Part shown: one piece after another, positions 42,239 to 51,023 of the stretch
How positions within the stretch are numbered: position 1 is the first letter of the stretch
Layout of the letters: each line of letters opens with the position of its first letter
Assembly (NCBI RefSeq): GCF_003116815.1
Contig: NZ_QDKQ01000077.1
Location: forward strand, 62,001 to 126,000
Length of the DNA: 64,000 nucleotides
DNA from: Caulobacter endophyticus
GTDB lineage: Bacteria; Pseudomonadota; Alphaproteobacteria; Caulobacterales; Caulobacteraceae
Reading direction: 5' to 3'
Translations under genes and position numbers: made by a program
Notes under the pieces: model-generated
Database searches by the model: none
What the model was told of the DNA's origin: nothing
What the model saw: only the letters and a program-made list of their open reading frames with translations

Positions 42239-42988
42239 ATGGCCGCGTCCGTCGCCTCGTCGGGATCAGGGCAGCCGCCCCCACAGCGTTCTGGTGGGGG
42301 CGCCGTCCGCTCGACCACGGCGCCGGGCCTGGCTTGGGAGTTTCTTCGCCGCAATCCCGGCTATCGTGCGGACTATGCCCATTGGCGGTGCGCGCCTGAG
42401 GCTCCTATCGATCGGCGCTGGGGCCTGCGTTTCGCCGCCGACCCGCAGCTGGCGGCCGAAGATGCCCAGGTCTTCTGGTTGCCGGAGGTGGCGCCAGGCG
42501 TTGTCCTTCGCCTTGAGCGAAGGACGGGCGAGGACGGGAGCGCCGCCCATCGGGCGTTGCCCAAGGGCCTGCTCGTCCGCGCCGAGGACGGCCTTCATCT
42601 GCGCACCGACTGGGGCCTGCAGGTGCTGGTGCGCGGCGAGGATCGACCCGACGCGCCGCTCTTCGTGGCGCTGTCGTTCGATGAGCATTTGCGGCTGCGC
42701 GTGCGCGCCATCGACGCGCTGGAGCGCCTGGCCGCAGGACGGCCGCCACCCAAATCCCATCTGTCGGCGGCGCAATTGGCGCGCATCGGTCGCTGTCTGA
42801 CAGCTCTGGATGGCGACCTGGCCGGGGACAGCTACCGTCAGATCGCGGGCCGCGTTTTCGGTCTGGCGGCGCTGGCGCGCGAGCCCTGGAAGACCGCCAC
42901 CGTTCGGGCGGCCACCATCCGTCTGGTGCAGACCGGACGGGGCCTGATGAACGGAGGCTACTTCAAGCTCCTGCACGGCGGCCTCTAG
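42239..42988 (+). CDS. DUF2285/DUF6499-type ICE protein
   Basis: A 249-residue protein. The start of the fold, LAWEFLRRNPGYRADYAHW, is the DUF6499-like motif found before DUF2285 in many alphaproteobacterial ICE proteins; the C-terminal half has a DUF2285-like segment with HLSAAQLARIGRCLTALDGDLAGDSYRQIAGRVFG, which resembles an HTH region. The start is uncertain: ATG 42239 lacks a good ribosome site and the frame is open from TTG 42188. It likely regulates element genes. Confidence 0.78.
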   Translation: MAASVASSGSGQPPPQRSGGGAVRSTTAPGLAWEFLRRNPGYRADYAHWRCAPEAPIDRRWGLRFAADPQLAAEDAQVFWLPEVAPGVVLRLERRTGEDGSAAHRALPKGLLVRAEDGLHLRTDWGLQVLVRGEDRPDAPLFVALSFDEHLRLRVRAIDALERLAAGRPPPKSHLSAAQLARIGRCLTALDGDLAGDSYRQIAGRVFGLAALAREPWKTATVRAATIRLVQTGRGLMNGGYFKLLHGGL

Positions 42989-43109
42989 GGCAGGGGAGGG
43001 GGTGACGAAATCCGGTCCCCCGGTCTTCGTCATCCCTCAGCGCCGGACCCCTACGCCAGCCTATCCGAACGACGCCGGACCTATCCGGGCGTCGCTCGAG
43101 GATATGCCG

Positions 43110-43406
43110 ATGACGCAGACCGATGGGGCAGCGCCGCTCCGCCACCTCAAGACTGCGGAGGCCGCGCGCTTTTTGGGCCTCTCGCACCGCACGATGGAGA
43201 AGCACCGGTGCTACGGTACGGGCCCGGTCTATCGAAAGATCGGCGGCCGGGTCGTCTACGCGATGGACGACCTTCTGGCCTGGGCGCGTCGCGGCGCGCG
43301 CACTTCGACCCATGATCCGAACGCCCAGATCGTGCCGCCGGCGCGCCGGCCCGTGGCGCCCGCGCCGCCCCTGGGCGCGCAATCGGGCGACGGAGGTGAG
43401 CCATGA
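43110..43406 (+). CDS. Helix-turn-helix (AlpA/excisionase-like) protein
   Basis: A 98-residue protein. LRHLKTAEAARFLGLSHRTMEKHRCYGTGPVYRKIGGRVVYAMDDLLAWA is a MerR/AlpA-type winged helix of the DNA-binding excisionase group. ATG 43110 has a GAGGA site at seven bases; ATG 43104 is too close to it. The stop overlaps the DUF2840 start (ATGA). It could serve as recombination directionality factor or as transfer regulator. Confidence 0.85.
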   Translation: MTQTDGAAPLRHLKTAEAARFLGLSHRTMEKHRCYGTGPVYRKIGGRVVYAMDDLLAWARRGARTSTHDPNAQIVPPARRPVAPAPPLGAQSGDGGEP

Positions 43407-43861
43407 TCACCCAGGTCGAACTTCTCTGGCTTGAAGGCCAGATCGAACGCTGGATCCGCTTTGGACGTCCGGCGGGGGAGCACATCATCGATCGCCGCGC
43501 TCGCCGGCTGGACTTCATTCCGGGTGCGGTGTTCGCCCTGGTCCGTTGGCGGTCGGGCGACTACGGCACCGTGGAATCCCGCATCGCTGTTCTGCGCGCG
43601 GTCGCGCCTGGCGAGGCGTTCACCACCCATCCCTTCGTCGCTCCCGGCGCGGAGATCCTGCTCAACATCAGCGGCTGGTCCAAGGTCCAGGCGGTGCTGT
43701 CGGCGATCGACGTGATCGAGGGGCAGGGGCTTCGACCCGAGGATGTCGCGCCCGACCACTGGCGCCATGTCGGCGCGCGCATCGGCGTTGGACTGCCGCC
43801 GCGCGGTTACGATCGGGCTCGTCATCGCGCCTGGCTCCTGCGTCGGAGGCTCGGGCGATGA
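43403..43861 (+). CDS. DUF2840 protein
   Basis: A 152-residue protein matching DUF2840: VELLWLEGQIERWIRFGRPAGEHIIDRRARRLDF at the N terminus and a middle GEAFTTHPFVAPGAEILLNISGW. This family lies between the HTH protein and the TraF peptidase in trb-type ICEs of alphaproteobacteria. Function unknown. Both ends overlap their neighbours by four bases, so this is a tightly coupled operon. Confidence 0.9.
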   Translation: MITQVELLWLEGQIERWIRFGRPAGEHIIDRRARRLDFIPGAVFALVRWRSGDYGTVESRIAVLRAVAPGEAFTTHPFVAPGAEILLNISGWSKVQAVLSAIDVIEGQGLRPEDVAPDHWRHVGARIGVGLPPRGYDRARHRAWLLRRRLGR

Positions 43862-44370
43862 GCAGCGGGCGAGGTGGCGTTCTGGTCGCCGTCTGCTCCG
43901 CGAGCGCGCTGCTGACGGTCAGCTGGATATGCGCGCCGGCCAAGCGCTTGGTGCTCAACACCACGGCCAGCGCGCCGATGGGTTTTTACTGGATGAGCAC
44001 AGGGCGCGCGGAGGTCGGCGACCTGGCGCTGGTCCGGCCGCCGCGTCCGCTTGCCCGGTGGCTGGCGGCCCGGGGATACCTTCCGCTCAATGTGCCGCTG
44101 ATCAAGCACGTCGCGGCGCGCGGCGGGCAGTCGGTTTGCGTGCGCAGGGAACGTGTCGAGATCGACGGCCGTCTCGTCGGCCAGGTGCTCAAACGCGATC
44201 TCGTGGGACGCCCCCTGCAGGGCGCCCGGCTGTGCCGCCGCCTGACCGCCGACGAGATCTTTCTCTTCAACGGCGAGGCGCCGCGGAGCCTGGACGGCCG
44301 CTATTTCGGACCTTTGCCGCGCGCCTGCGTCGCCGGCCGCCTGCGGCCGCTCTGGACGTGGGAGCGCTGA
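43858..44370 (+). CDS. traF: TraF-like S26 signal peptidase of conjugation
   Basis: A 170-residue S26-type serine peptidase with a single N-terminal membrane segment. The catalytic Ser is in NTTASAPMGFYWM and the Lys in NVPLIKHVAARGGQSVCV; the C-terminal FNGEAPRSLDGRYFGPLPRACVAG box is conserved. In RP4 TraF matures the TrbC pilin by cyclisation. Start and stop overlap the neighbouring genes. Confidence 0.92.
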   Translation: MSSGRGGVLVAVCSASALLTVSWICAPAKRLVLNTTASAPMGFYWMSTGRAEVGDLALVRPPRPLARWLAARGYLPLNVPLIKHVAARGGQSVCVRRERVEIDGRLVGQVLKRDLVGRPLQGARLCRRLTADEIFLFNGEAPRSLDGRYFGPLPRACVAGRLRPLWTWER

Positions 44371-45209
44371 TGATGCGCCTCCATCCTCTCCTTTCCTTGT
44401 TCGGCCGTCTTGCCGCGCCTTTCCTCGTCCCGGCCAAGACCGCGTCGGCGGCCGCGCGCAGCCGCGGTCAAGGGCGGCCGTCTGGCCGGCGCGTCTTGCG
44501 CGCTTCCCTTGACGGCGGCGAGCCCGGCCGCAAGCTTGGGAATTATGGGACGTCGGCGAGAACGCCGCGCGCAAGGCGCGCGACCGCTTGTCTGATGGCC
44601 TTTCTGCTGGGCGCGGGGGCGACCGTGGGCGCCAATGGGCAGGCCGCCGTCGGCGCACACTCGGCGCCATCGGTGGCCGAAGCGGTGGAGGAAGCCTCAG
44701 CGCGATTTGGCGTTCCGAAGGCGTGGATCGAGGCGGTGATCGCCGCCGAGAGCGGCGGCGATCCCGCCGCGGTTTCGCCCAGGGGCGCGATCGGCCTGAT
44801 GCAGCTGATGCCCGCCACCTGGCGCGAATTGACCGCGCAATTGGACCTCGGAGGGAACGCCTTCGATCGCCGCGCCAACATCCTGGCCGGGACCGCCTAT
44901 CTGCGCCGGCTCTATGATCGCTTCGGCCCTGGAGGTTTCCTGGCCGCTTACAACGCGGGGCCGACCCGATACCAGGCCTTGCTCGACGGCGGTCGGAAGC
45001 TGCCGGCCGAAACGCTCACCTACGTCGCCGCCGTGGAGGCCAGGATTGCACGGTCGGGCGGCGCGGCCGCGTCGATCAATCGTACCCGGCCGCAGGATTG
45101 GCGCGCCTCAGGCCTCTTCGTATCGAGGCGACCGGAGATGCGGGACGACCGGGCCGGCGCGACGATGATCACCCTCGTCGAGAGCATCGACCCGGACGTT
45201 CAGCCATGA
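44370..45209 (+). CDS. Lytic transglycosylase (conjugation)
   Basis: A 279-residue protein. A basic N-terminal region and membrane segment (ACLMAFLLGAGATVGANGQAA near 75-95) precede a SLT domain: WIEAVIAAESGGDPAAVSPRGAIGLMQLMPATW, with Glu in AAESGGD as catalytic acid, then NILAGTAYLRRLYDRFG and FLAAYNAGPTRY. It should cut peptidoglycan to let the transfer apparatus through. The ATG overlaps the TraF stop. Confidence 0.9.
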   Translation: MMRLHPLLSLFGRLAAPFLVPAKTASAAARSRGQGRPSGRRVLRASLDGGEPGRKLGNYGTSARTPRARRATACLMAFLLGAGATVGANGQAAVGAHSAPSVAEAVEEASARFGVPKAWIEAVIAAESGGDPAAVSPRGAIGLMQLMPATWRELTAQLDLGGNAFDRRANILAGTAYLRRLYDRFGPGGFLAAYNAGPTRYQALLDGGRKLPAETLTYVAAVEARIARSGGAAASINRTRPQDWRASGLFVSRRPEMRDDRAGATMITLVESIDPDVQP

Positions 45210-45301
45210 TCGCCGGGCCGCCCTGGGGAAACGTTCGGGTCTGGGCAAGTGGTGGGAAGGGGGAGAACACCAGGGCAGGGGAAGATGGCGAGATTAAAGG
45301 G

Positions 45302-45418
45302 CCGGGACCTTTTGGGTCCATGGCCTTGATGGTGCTCAGCAAATTCCGGGACCGCTCGCGACGGTCGGGTCCCGGATTTCCAAGGTTTTCTCGTCCTTTC
45401 AGCGGCTTGTCCGGGACC
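45302..45418 (+). other. Candidate origin of transfer (oriT) upstream of the relaxase
   Basis: The 229-base gap before the relaxase gene has no convincing gene but carries three direct copies of CCGGGACC (45302-45309, 45346-45353, 45411-45418) and one inverted copy, GGTCCCGG (45368-45375). The second and inverted copies form an imperfect 12-bp inverted repeat, 45341-45353 with 45368-45379. Iterated and inverted repeats beside a relaxase gene are typical of oriT; the nick site cannot be fixed by eye. Confidence 0.5.
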
Positions 45419-45438
45419 GTGCGTCCAGGAGGGGCGCG

Positions 45439-47151
45439 ATGAAGGAAGACAACGAGTTTTTCCTTCGCCTGGGCCGGATCGGCGACCAGGGCGTGAGCGC
45501 GGCGCCTCGCCAGCGCGGTTTCGTCCAAGAGGTTCTAGGCGCGGCGCGCCGTAGCGGCCAGGGCGCATTGGATCTGAAGGGCCGTGGTCGATTCCGGCGC
45601 TCGGGCCGGGGGCGTGACGCGGCCCGGCGCGGTGGCCAGGGCGGCCGGCGCGTGATCGTCAAGGCGCGGATCGTCCGTCACAAGGGCAGCCGCTATCGGG
45701 CCGCGCCCTTGGCCATGCATCTCCGGTATCTGCGCCGGGAAGGGGTGACCCGCGATGGCGCGCCGGCCGAGATGTTCGATCGCGATGGCGTGGCCGACCA
45801 CGACGCCTTTGCCGAGCGGTGCAAGGACGATCGCCACCATTTCCGGTTCATCGTCTCGCCGGAGGACGCCGGCTCGCTCGACGACCTGCGCGCCACCACC
45901 CGCGATCTGATGGCCCAGGCCGAGAAGGACCTGGGCACGCGCCTGGACTGGGTGGCGGTCGACCATTGGAACACCGATCACCCGCATGTCCATATCCTGA
46001 TCCGGGGCGTGGCCGAGGAAGGGCGCGACCTCGTCATCGACCCCGACTACATGACCAACGGCCTGCGCCAGCGCGCCCAGGCTCTGGTCTCTCTTGAGCT
46101 GGGACCGCGCACGCCCGCGGAGATCGCCGCCAGTCTCGACCGGGAGGTCGAGGCCGAGCGCTGGACGAGTTTGGATTGCACCCTTCGGGGGCGTATCGAT
46201 CCCGATGGCCTGGTCGACCTGCGGCCCGAGGCTGGCGGTGGAGGCGTGCCGCCGCGATTGATCGGCCGGGTCCAGCACCTGCAGCGACTAGGCCTTGCGG
46301 AGGATCACGGCGGGCGCTGGCGGCTGGTCGAGGATCTCGAACCCCGGCTCAAGGCGCTGGGCGAGCGGGGCGACATCATCAAGACCCTGCACCGATCGAT
46401 CCGCGAGGCCGACCGCGACTTGGCTGTTCTGCAGATTCAGGCCGACACATTGGAGGCGCCGATTGTCGGCCGCCTGGTCGATCGGGGTCTGCACGACGAG
46501 TATTCCGGCCGCGCCTACGTCGTGGTCGACGGCGTCGACGGCCGGCTGCATCACTTCCGATTTCGCGACCTGGGCGCGACGGGGGACACGCCCATTGGCG
46601 GCCTGGTCGAGGTGCGCACGCGGCAGGTCCCAGGCGAGAAGCCCAGCCTCGACCTTGTCCATAGGTCCGATCTTTCCCTCGACCGCCAAGTGGGCGCTCC
46701 GGGCGCGACCTGGCTAGACCGTCAGCTGGTCGTGCGCGATCCCACGCCCCTGGTCGACAGCGGGTTCGGGCGAGAGGTCAAAGACGCCTTGGATCGGCGT
46801 CGCGCGCATCTGAGGGCGACCGGTTTGGCCGACCGGTTGGGCCGTCCTCGGGCTGGCCTCATCGCCGGCTTGCGCGCCCAGGAGCTGGCCCGGGTTGCCG
46901 ACAACATCGCGCGCGAGACCGGCAGAACCTGGAACAAGACCAAGGCCGGCGACCCGATCAGCGGCGTCTATCAGCGCCGCGTCGACCTGGCGTCCGGGCG
47001 CTTTGCGGTGATCGACGATGGGTTGGGCTTCCAGCTCGTGCCCTGGAACCGGGGATTGGAGGAGCGGCTGGGCCAAGAGGTGAGGGGCGTCGTCAGCCAG
47101 GACGGAGGCATCGACTGGGCTCTGGGGCGCAAGCGGGGGATCGGGCTTTGA
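45439..47151 (+). CDS. Relaxase of the DUF3363/VirD2-like family
   Basis: A 570-residue relaxase that should nick oriT and pilot the strand. The N-terminal 75 residues are basic. The relaxase core follows with HHFRFIVSPEDAGSLDDL, and the metal-binding histidine motif DWVAVDHWNTDHPHVHILIRG (HxH) near residue 190. The C-terminal half matches DUF3363. Usual start for the family is near this GTG/ATG region; the first ATG (45439) has AGGAGG upstream. Confidence 0.92.
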   Translation: MKEDNEFFLRLGRIGDQGVSAAPRQRGFVQEVLGAARRSGQGALDLKGRGRFRRSGRGRDAARRGGQGGRRVIVKARIVRHKGSRYRAAPLAMHLRYLRREGVTRDGAPAEMFDRDGVADHDAFAERCKDDRHHFRFIVSPEDAGSLDDLRATTRDLMAQAEKDLGTRLDWVAVDHWNTDHPHVHILIRGVAEEGRDLVIDPDYMTNGLRQRAQALVSLELGPRTPAEIAASLDREVEAERWTSLDCTLRGRIDPDGLVDLRPEAGGGGVPPRLIGRVQHLQRLGLAEDHGGRWRLVEDLEPRLKALGERGDIIKTLHRSIREADRDLAVLQIQADTLEAPIVGRLVDRGLHDEYSGRAYVVVDGVDGRLHHFRFRDLGATGDTPIGGLVEVRTRQVPGEKPSLDLVHRSDLSLDRQVGAPGATWLDRQLVVRDPTPLVDSGFGREVKDALDRRRAHLRATGLADRLGRPRAGLIAGLRAQELARVADNIARETGRTWNKTKAGDPISGVYQRRVDLASGRFAVIDDGLGFQLVPWNRGLEERLGQEVRGVVSQDGGIDWALGRKRGIGL

Positions 47152-47167
47152 AAAGCGAGATCCTGAC

Positions 47168-49123
47168 ATGAGCGGAACGAAGATTCTCTGGGGCCAGATC
47201 CTCGTGGTCGGCCTGCTGGCGCTGGCCGGTGTGTGGCTGGCTACCGAGTGGACGGCCTGGCGACTCGGCTTTCAGCCGCAGCTGGGGCCACCATGGTTTC
47301 GGCTCGGTGACTGGCCGATTTATCCGCCGCCGGCCTTCTTCGTCTGGTGGTTCATCTACGAGGCCTACGCGCCGGACGTGTTCGCGCGCGGCGCGTTCAT
47401 GGCCGCCGGCGGCGCGTTGGTAGCCGTTCTGGTCGCCATCGGCATGTCGATCTGGCGCGCGCGCGAAGCCAAGAAGGTGACGACCTACGGTTCGGCGCGG
47501 TGGGCCACGGTAGAGGAGGCCAGAGCCGCCGGACTGCTGGGCGCCGACGGTGTCGTCCTGGGCCGACTCCAGCACCACTATCTCCGCCACGATGGGCCTG
47601 AGCATGTCCTGTGTTTTGCGCCCACGCGTTCGGGCAAGGGCGTGGGGTTGGTGGTGCCGACCTTGCTGACCTGGCCGGGATCGGCCGTGGTTCATGACAT
47701 CAAAGGCGAGAACTGGCAGCTGACGGCGAACTGTCGGGCCAAGGTCGGTCCTGTGCTATTGTTCGATCCGACCAATCCTGCCTCCAGCGCCTATAATCCG
47801 CTGCTGGAAGTGCGGCGCGGGCCGACCGAAGTCCGCGATGTTCAGAATATCGCCGACATCCTGGTCGACCCCGACGGGGCGCTCGAGCGTCGATCGCACT
47901 GGGACAAGACCAGCCACAGCCTGCTGGTTGGAGCCATCCTCCACGTCCTCTACGCCGAAGAGGACAAGACCCTGGCGGGCGTGGCCAACTTCCTGGCCGA
48001 TCCACGTCGCACGATCGAGGCCACCTTGCGGGTCATGATGGCCACCCGCCACCTCGGCGACGCCGTCCATCCTGTAGTGGCGTCTGCTGCCCGGGAGCTG
48101 CTCAACAAGAGCGACAATGAGCGCTCGGGCGTCCTCTCCACGGCCATGTCGTTCCTTGGTCTTTATAGGGACCCGATCGTCTCGGCCGTGACCGCGCGCT
48201 GCGACTGGCGGATCGACGACCTAGTCGCGCCGGGGCGGCCGGTGACCCTCTACCTGGTCGTGCCGCCGTCCGACATCAGCCGCACCCGCCCGCTGATCCG
48301 CCTGATCCTCAACCAGATCGGCCGGCGTCTGACCGAGGGCCTGGAAAGCGCGCGCCATCGGCCACGACTGCTGCTGATGCTCGACGAGTTTCCGGCGCTC
48401 GGGCGATTGGACTTTTTCGAGCAGGCCATGGCCTTCATGGCCGGCTACCGGATCAAGGCCTTCCTTATTGCGCAAAGCTTGAACCAGATCGCCAAGGCCT
48501 ATGGCGAGAATAACTCCGTCCTCGATAACTGCCACGTCCGCGTCGCGTTTTCGACCAACGACGAGCGCACCGCGCGCCGCATCAGCGACAGTCTCGGCAC
48601 CGCCACCGAGATGCGGGCGATGAAAAACTACGCCGGGCACAGGCTTTCACCCTGGCTTGGTCACTTGATGGTCTCGCGCCAGGAAACCGCCAGGCCGCTG
48701 CTCACGCCCGGCGAGGTCATGCAACTTCCTCCGGACGAAGCCTTGGTCCAGGTGTCTGGCGTACCGCCAATCAAGGCTACCAAGGTTCGGTACTTCCTCG
48801 ACCCGGAGCTGGCTGGGCGTGTGGCCAATCCGCCGTCCCGGCTGAACCCGCTCAGCCAGAGCGCGTCGAGCGAGTGGACTACGACGATCGCCGCCACCAC
48901 CAGGCCTGGAGGTGGGCAAGGGAGCGCGGCTGATGAGGGTGGCCATCGCATTGAGCCGGAGTTCGAGGCGCGGATCGAGCCTGGGCCGGAAACGCCCGCG
49001 CCGGAGACCTGGTTGGAGTTGGAACCGGATGCCGACGACGTCGTCCAGGCCGAGCAGAACCGCCGCTTCAGGGCCGCGGCCAGGCAGGCTAGCCTGGACC
49101 CCGACGACGGCATCCCGCTGTGA
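47168..49123 (+). CDS. traG: TraG/VirD4 type IV coupling protein
   Basis: A 651-residue ATPase that links the relaxosome to the secretion channel. Membrane helices at about 8-27 and 55-100; Walker A in CFAPTRSGKGVGLVVPTLL near 152; Walker B in LLLMLDEFPALGRLDFFEQ near 405; an acidic C-terminal tail. Starts 16 bases after the relaxase stop. Confidence 0.95.
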   Translation: MSGTKILWGQILVVGLLALAGVWLATEWTAWRLGFQPQLGPPWFRLGDWPIYPPPAFFVWWFIYEAYAPDVFARGAFMAAGGALVAVLVAIGMSIWRAREAKKVTTYGSARWATVEEARAAGLLGADGVVLGRLQHHYLRHDGPEHVLCFAPTRSGKGVGLVVPTLLTWPGSAVVHDIKGENWQLTANCRAKVGPVLLFDPTNPASSAYNPLLEVRRGPTEVRDVQNIADILVDPDGALERRSHWDKTSHSLLVGAILHVLYAEEDKTLAGVANFLADPRRTIEATLRVMMATRHLGDAVHPVVASAARELLNKSDNERSGVLSTAMSFLGLYRDPIVSAVTARCDWRIDDLVAPGRPVTLYLVVPPSDISRTRPLIRLILNQIGRRLTEGLESARHRPRLLLMLDEFPALGRLDFFEQAMAFMAGYRIKAFLIAQSLNQIAKAYGENNSVLDNCHVRVAFSTNDERTARRISDSLGTATEMRAMKNYAGHRLSPWLGHLMVSRQETARPLLTPGEVMQLPPDEALVQVSGVPPIKATKVRYFLDPELAGRVANPPSRLNPLSQSASSEWTTTIAATTRPGGGQGSAADEGGHRIEPEFEARIEPGPETPAPETWLELEPDADDVVQAEQNRRFRAAARQASLDPDDGIPL

Positions 49124-49130
49124 GGGCGCC

Positions 49131-49547
49131 ATGAAGATTCAGACCAAGGTCTTCCTGGCCCGCGATCTCGTAATTGCCCTGGACGAGGCGTCCCGGCGAA
49201 CCCGGCGATCGAAGTCGGAGATCGTCCAGGCCGCGGTGGCCAGCTACCTGTCGCCTGATAGCGACGAGGCGGCTGAAGCGGCCGTCGTCCGGCGCCTTGA
49301 CCGGACCGGACGGAGCCTCGAGCGCCTGGAGCGGGACGTGACGATTTCGAACGAGGCGATCGCGCTCTTCGTCAAGGCTTGGCTGACGGCGACGCCGAGC
49401 TTAAGCGCCGGCGATCAGAAGGCCCAGAACGCCAAGGGACAGGAGCGTTACGCCGGGTTCCTTGAGGCGTTGTCGCGGCGGCTGGCCTCGGGCCGGCTTT
49501 TGCGAGCCGAGGTTTTGGAGGACCGAGCGTCGAGCGGGGACGTGTGA
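49131..49547 (+). CDS. CopG-like ribbon-helix-helix protein
   Basis: A 138-residue protein. The N-terminal KIQTKVFLARDLVIALDEASRRTRRSKSEIVQAAVASYL is a ribbon-helix-helix DNA-binding domain, followed by a coiled helical region (RRLDRTGRSLERLERDVTISNEAIALF). In trb-type elements this gene normally lies between traG and trbB, but here a two-gene cargo of 6.1 kb separates it from trbB. Confidence 0.88.
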   Translation: MKIQTKVFLARDLVIALDEASRRTRRSKSEIVQAAVASYLSPDSDEAAEAAVVRRLDRTGRSLERLERDVTISNEAIALFVKAWLTATPSLSAGDQKAQNAKGQERYAGFLEALSRRLASGRLLRAEVLEDRASSGDV

Positions 49548-49652
49548 TCGTCGGTTAACTCCAGAAGGTCCACCGTTGAGGGATCCGGGTGGCCATTCTC
49601 CCAGAGGGGACAAGCAGGTCGCGCTGGCAATTCGGCCGCCGAAAGAGGTCAC

Positions 49653-51023
49653 CTACTGAGATGATTTTGCGATCTGCACCTTCCTGGGATCCCATCTCCA
49701 AATGTCTTCCCATCGCTCCCCGGCTGTTTTTAGGCGCTCCTCTATCCTAGATAGACGCTTGGGGTCGGTGACCATGCCCCCGATAGGGACGGACCGTCCG
49801 CCGACGGGCATATGAACATTCACCAGGGCGGCGAGCCCCGGGATGAGAAAGACTTCGAGGTTCGTTGGTAAGTGACCTTGCGGCAGAAGCGTGCCGGTTT
49901 CGAAAACCCGCTTATGATCCAGGCGGATACTCTTGTGTGTTGACCTAGGTACGAGGAGCGCGGCTCTCGTGTTCGAGGCACCGGCTTTACGGGTGGCTTC
50001 TCGGATCGTCTGCATGGCGTCGGCGAGGCAGAGGCTTCGTCCCCACGACGAACCGTTAGGCCTTACCCACACTAGCTCCAAAGATTCGCGAGTTTTTCCT
50101 GCAGCCGCTATTGCATCAACAAGCAAGTCGACATTCGCGCCGAGATAGATCGCTCCGACCGTCGCTTTAAAACCCTCCTGCGAACTCGGGGCCAACGCGA
50201 TTCCCCAAGCTTCGGCAGCCGCCGAATCCTGAAACAGGCCGGCAAGCCGCTGATCTCCAGTCATGCGCTCGTACTCGTGGGCCGTCCCAGGCGCGACATC
50301 AGACCCTTCGAGCATCTGCCAAGCATCGTTTGCGGCGACGGTCAGCTTCCCAAAGTTGGCTGGGGCATCATCTAGATCGGGAAACGATGGCCGCATAGAA
50401 AACCGAACCGGATCGAACGTCACGCCGGCCCTGAGGGTCTGATACCCGTATCGACCGCCCTCGACGTCGGATATCGAGTAGAGATTGACAGAGTCTGCGT
50501 CAGGAAAGCGCCGAATGCGCCGAGCATAGTCGCGAAAGTTCGCTTCGAACGCCTCTCTGGCAAAGCTTTCGGGCAATTCCCGGGCATCTGGTTGTTCGCG
50601 GAGTCTTACCAAATAGGCATGTTGCCTTGGCCGCGATCTTGGGACCATGTTTCGGCTGACAAGGTCGAACCACACATCGCTGAGCATCGGGGCGACTTCG
50701 ACGAGCTGAGGCACGCCATCGTCCGAAACGCCTCTGAAAAGATCGCGCCCGGCAGCTGCGAGAATCACGTCATCGCCCTGGAACTCCACCAATGCACGTC
50801 GTCCAAGATCCAATAGTACGGTTTCCATTTCCGCTTCGCTGAAACCGAACCAGGCACGTAGTCTCGACAACGGCATGCGCTCCGTTACAGCGAGGAGCCG
50901 AAGTACAAATTCGTCCACCACCGGCATTTGTCGCTCGCGGGTGATGGTCGCTCTGATGTTGAACCTGCGGCAGGCGATCTGGAAGTCGATGGCATCGACT
51001 TCGATCCGAGTTGCGGTGCTCAT
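49653..51023 (-). CDS. Partner protein of the NERD-kinase-helicase gene
   Basis: A 456-residue protein from ATG 51023, whose codon overlaps the stop of the upstream giant gene (ATGA); the longer frame to 51188 is antisense-like and ignored. Residues about 28-85 look like a winged helix (VDEFVLRLLAVTERMPLSRLRAWFGFSEAEMETVLLDL). The C-terminal part contains LIPGLAALVNVHMPVGGRSVPIGGMVTDPKRLSRIEERL, which could be a degenerate phospholipase D-type motif, but the Lys of HxK is not there. I cannot assign a function. Coupling to the helicase implies a complex. Confidence 0.75.
   Translation of the reverse strand: MSTATRIEVDAIDFQIACRRFNIRATITRERQMPVVDEFVLRLLAVTERMPLSRLRAWFGFSEAEMETVLLDLGRRALVEFQGDDVILAAAGRDLFRGVSDDGVPQLVEVAPMLSDVWFDLVSRNMVPRSRPRQHAYLVRLREQPDARELPESFAREAFEANFRDYARRIRRFPDADSVNLYSISDVEGGRYGYQTLRAGVTFDPVRFSMRPSFPDLDDAPANFGKLTVAANDAWQMLEGSDVAPGTAHEYERMTGDQRLAGLFQDSAAAEAWGIALAPSSQEGFKATVGAIYLGANVDLLVDAIAAAGKTRESLELVWVRPNGSSWGRSLCLADAMQTIREATRKAGASNTRAALLVPRSTHKSIRLDHKRVFETGTLLPQGHLPTNLEVFLIPGLAALVNVHMPVGGRSVPIGGMVTDPKRLSRIEERLKTAGERWEDIWRWDPRKVQIAKSSQ

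Noticed and set aside
45206..45442. Open frame in the gap before the relaxase
   Set aside because: Glycine- and arginine-rich product without family features; the gap is better explained by the repeats of a candidate oriT.
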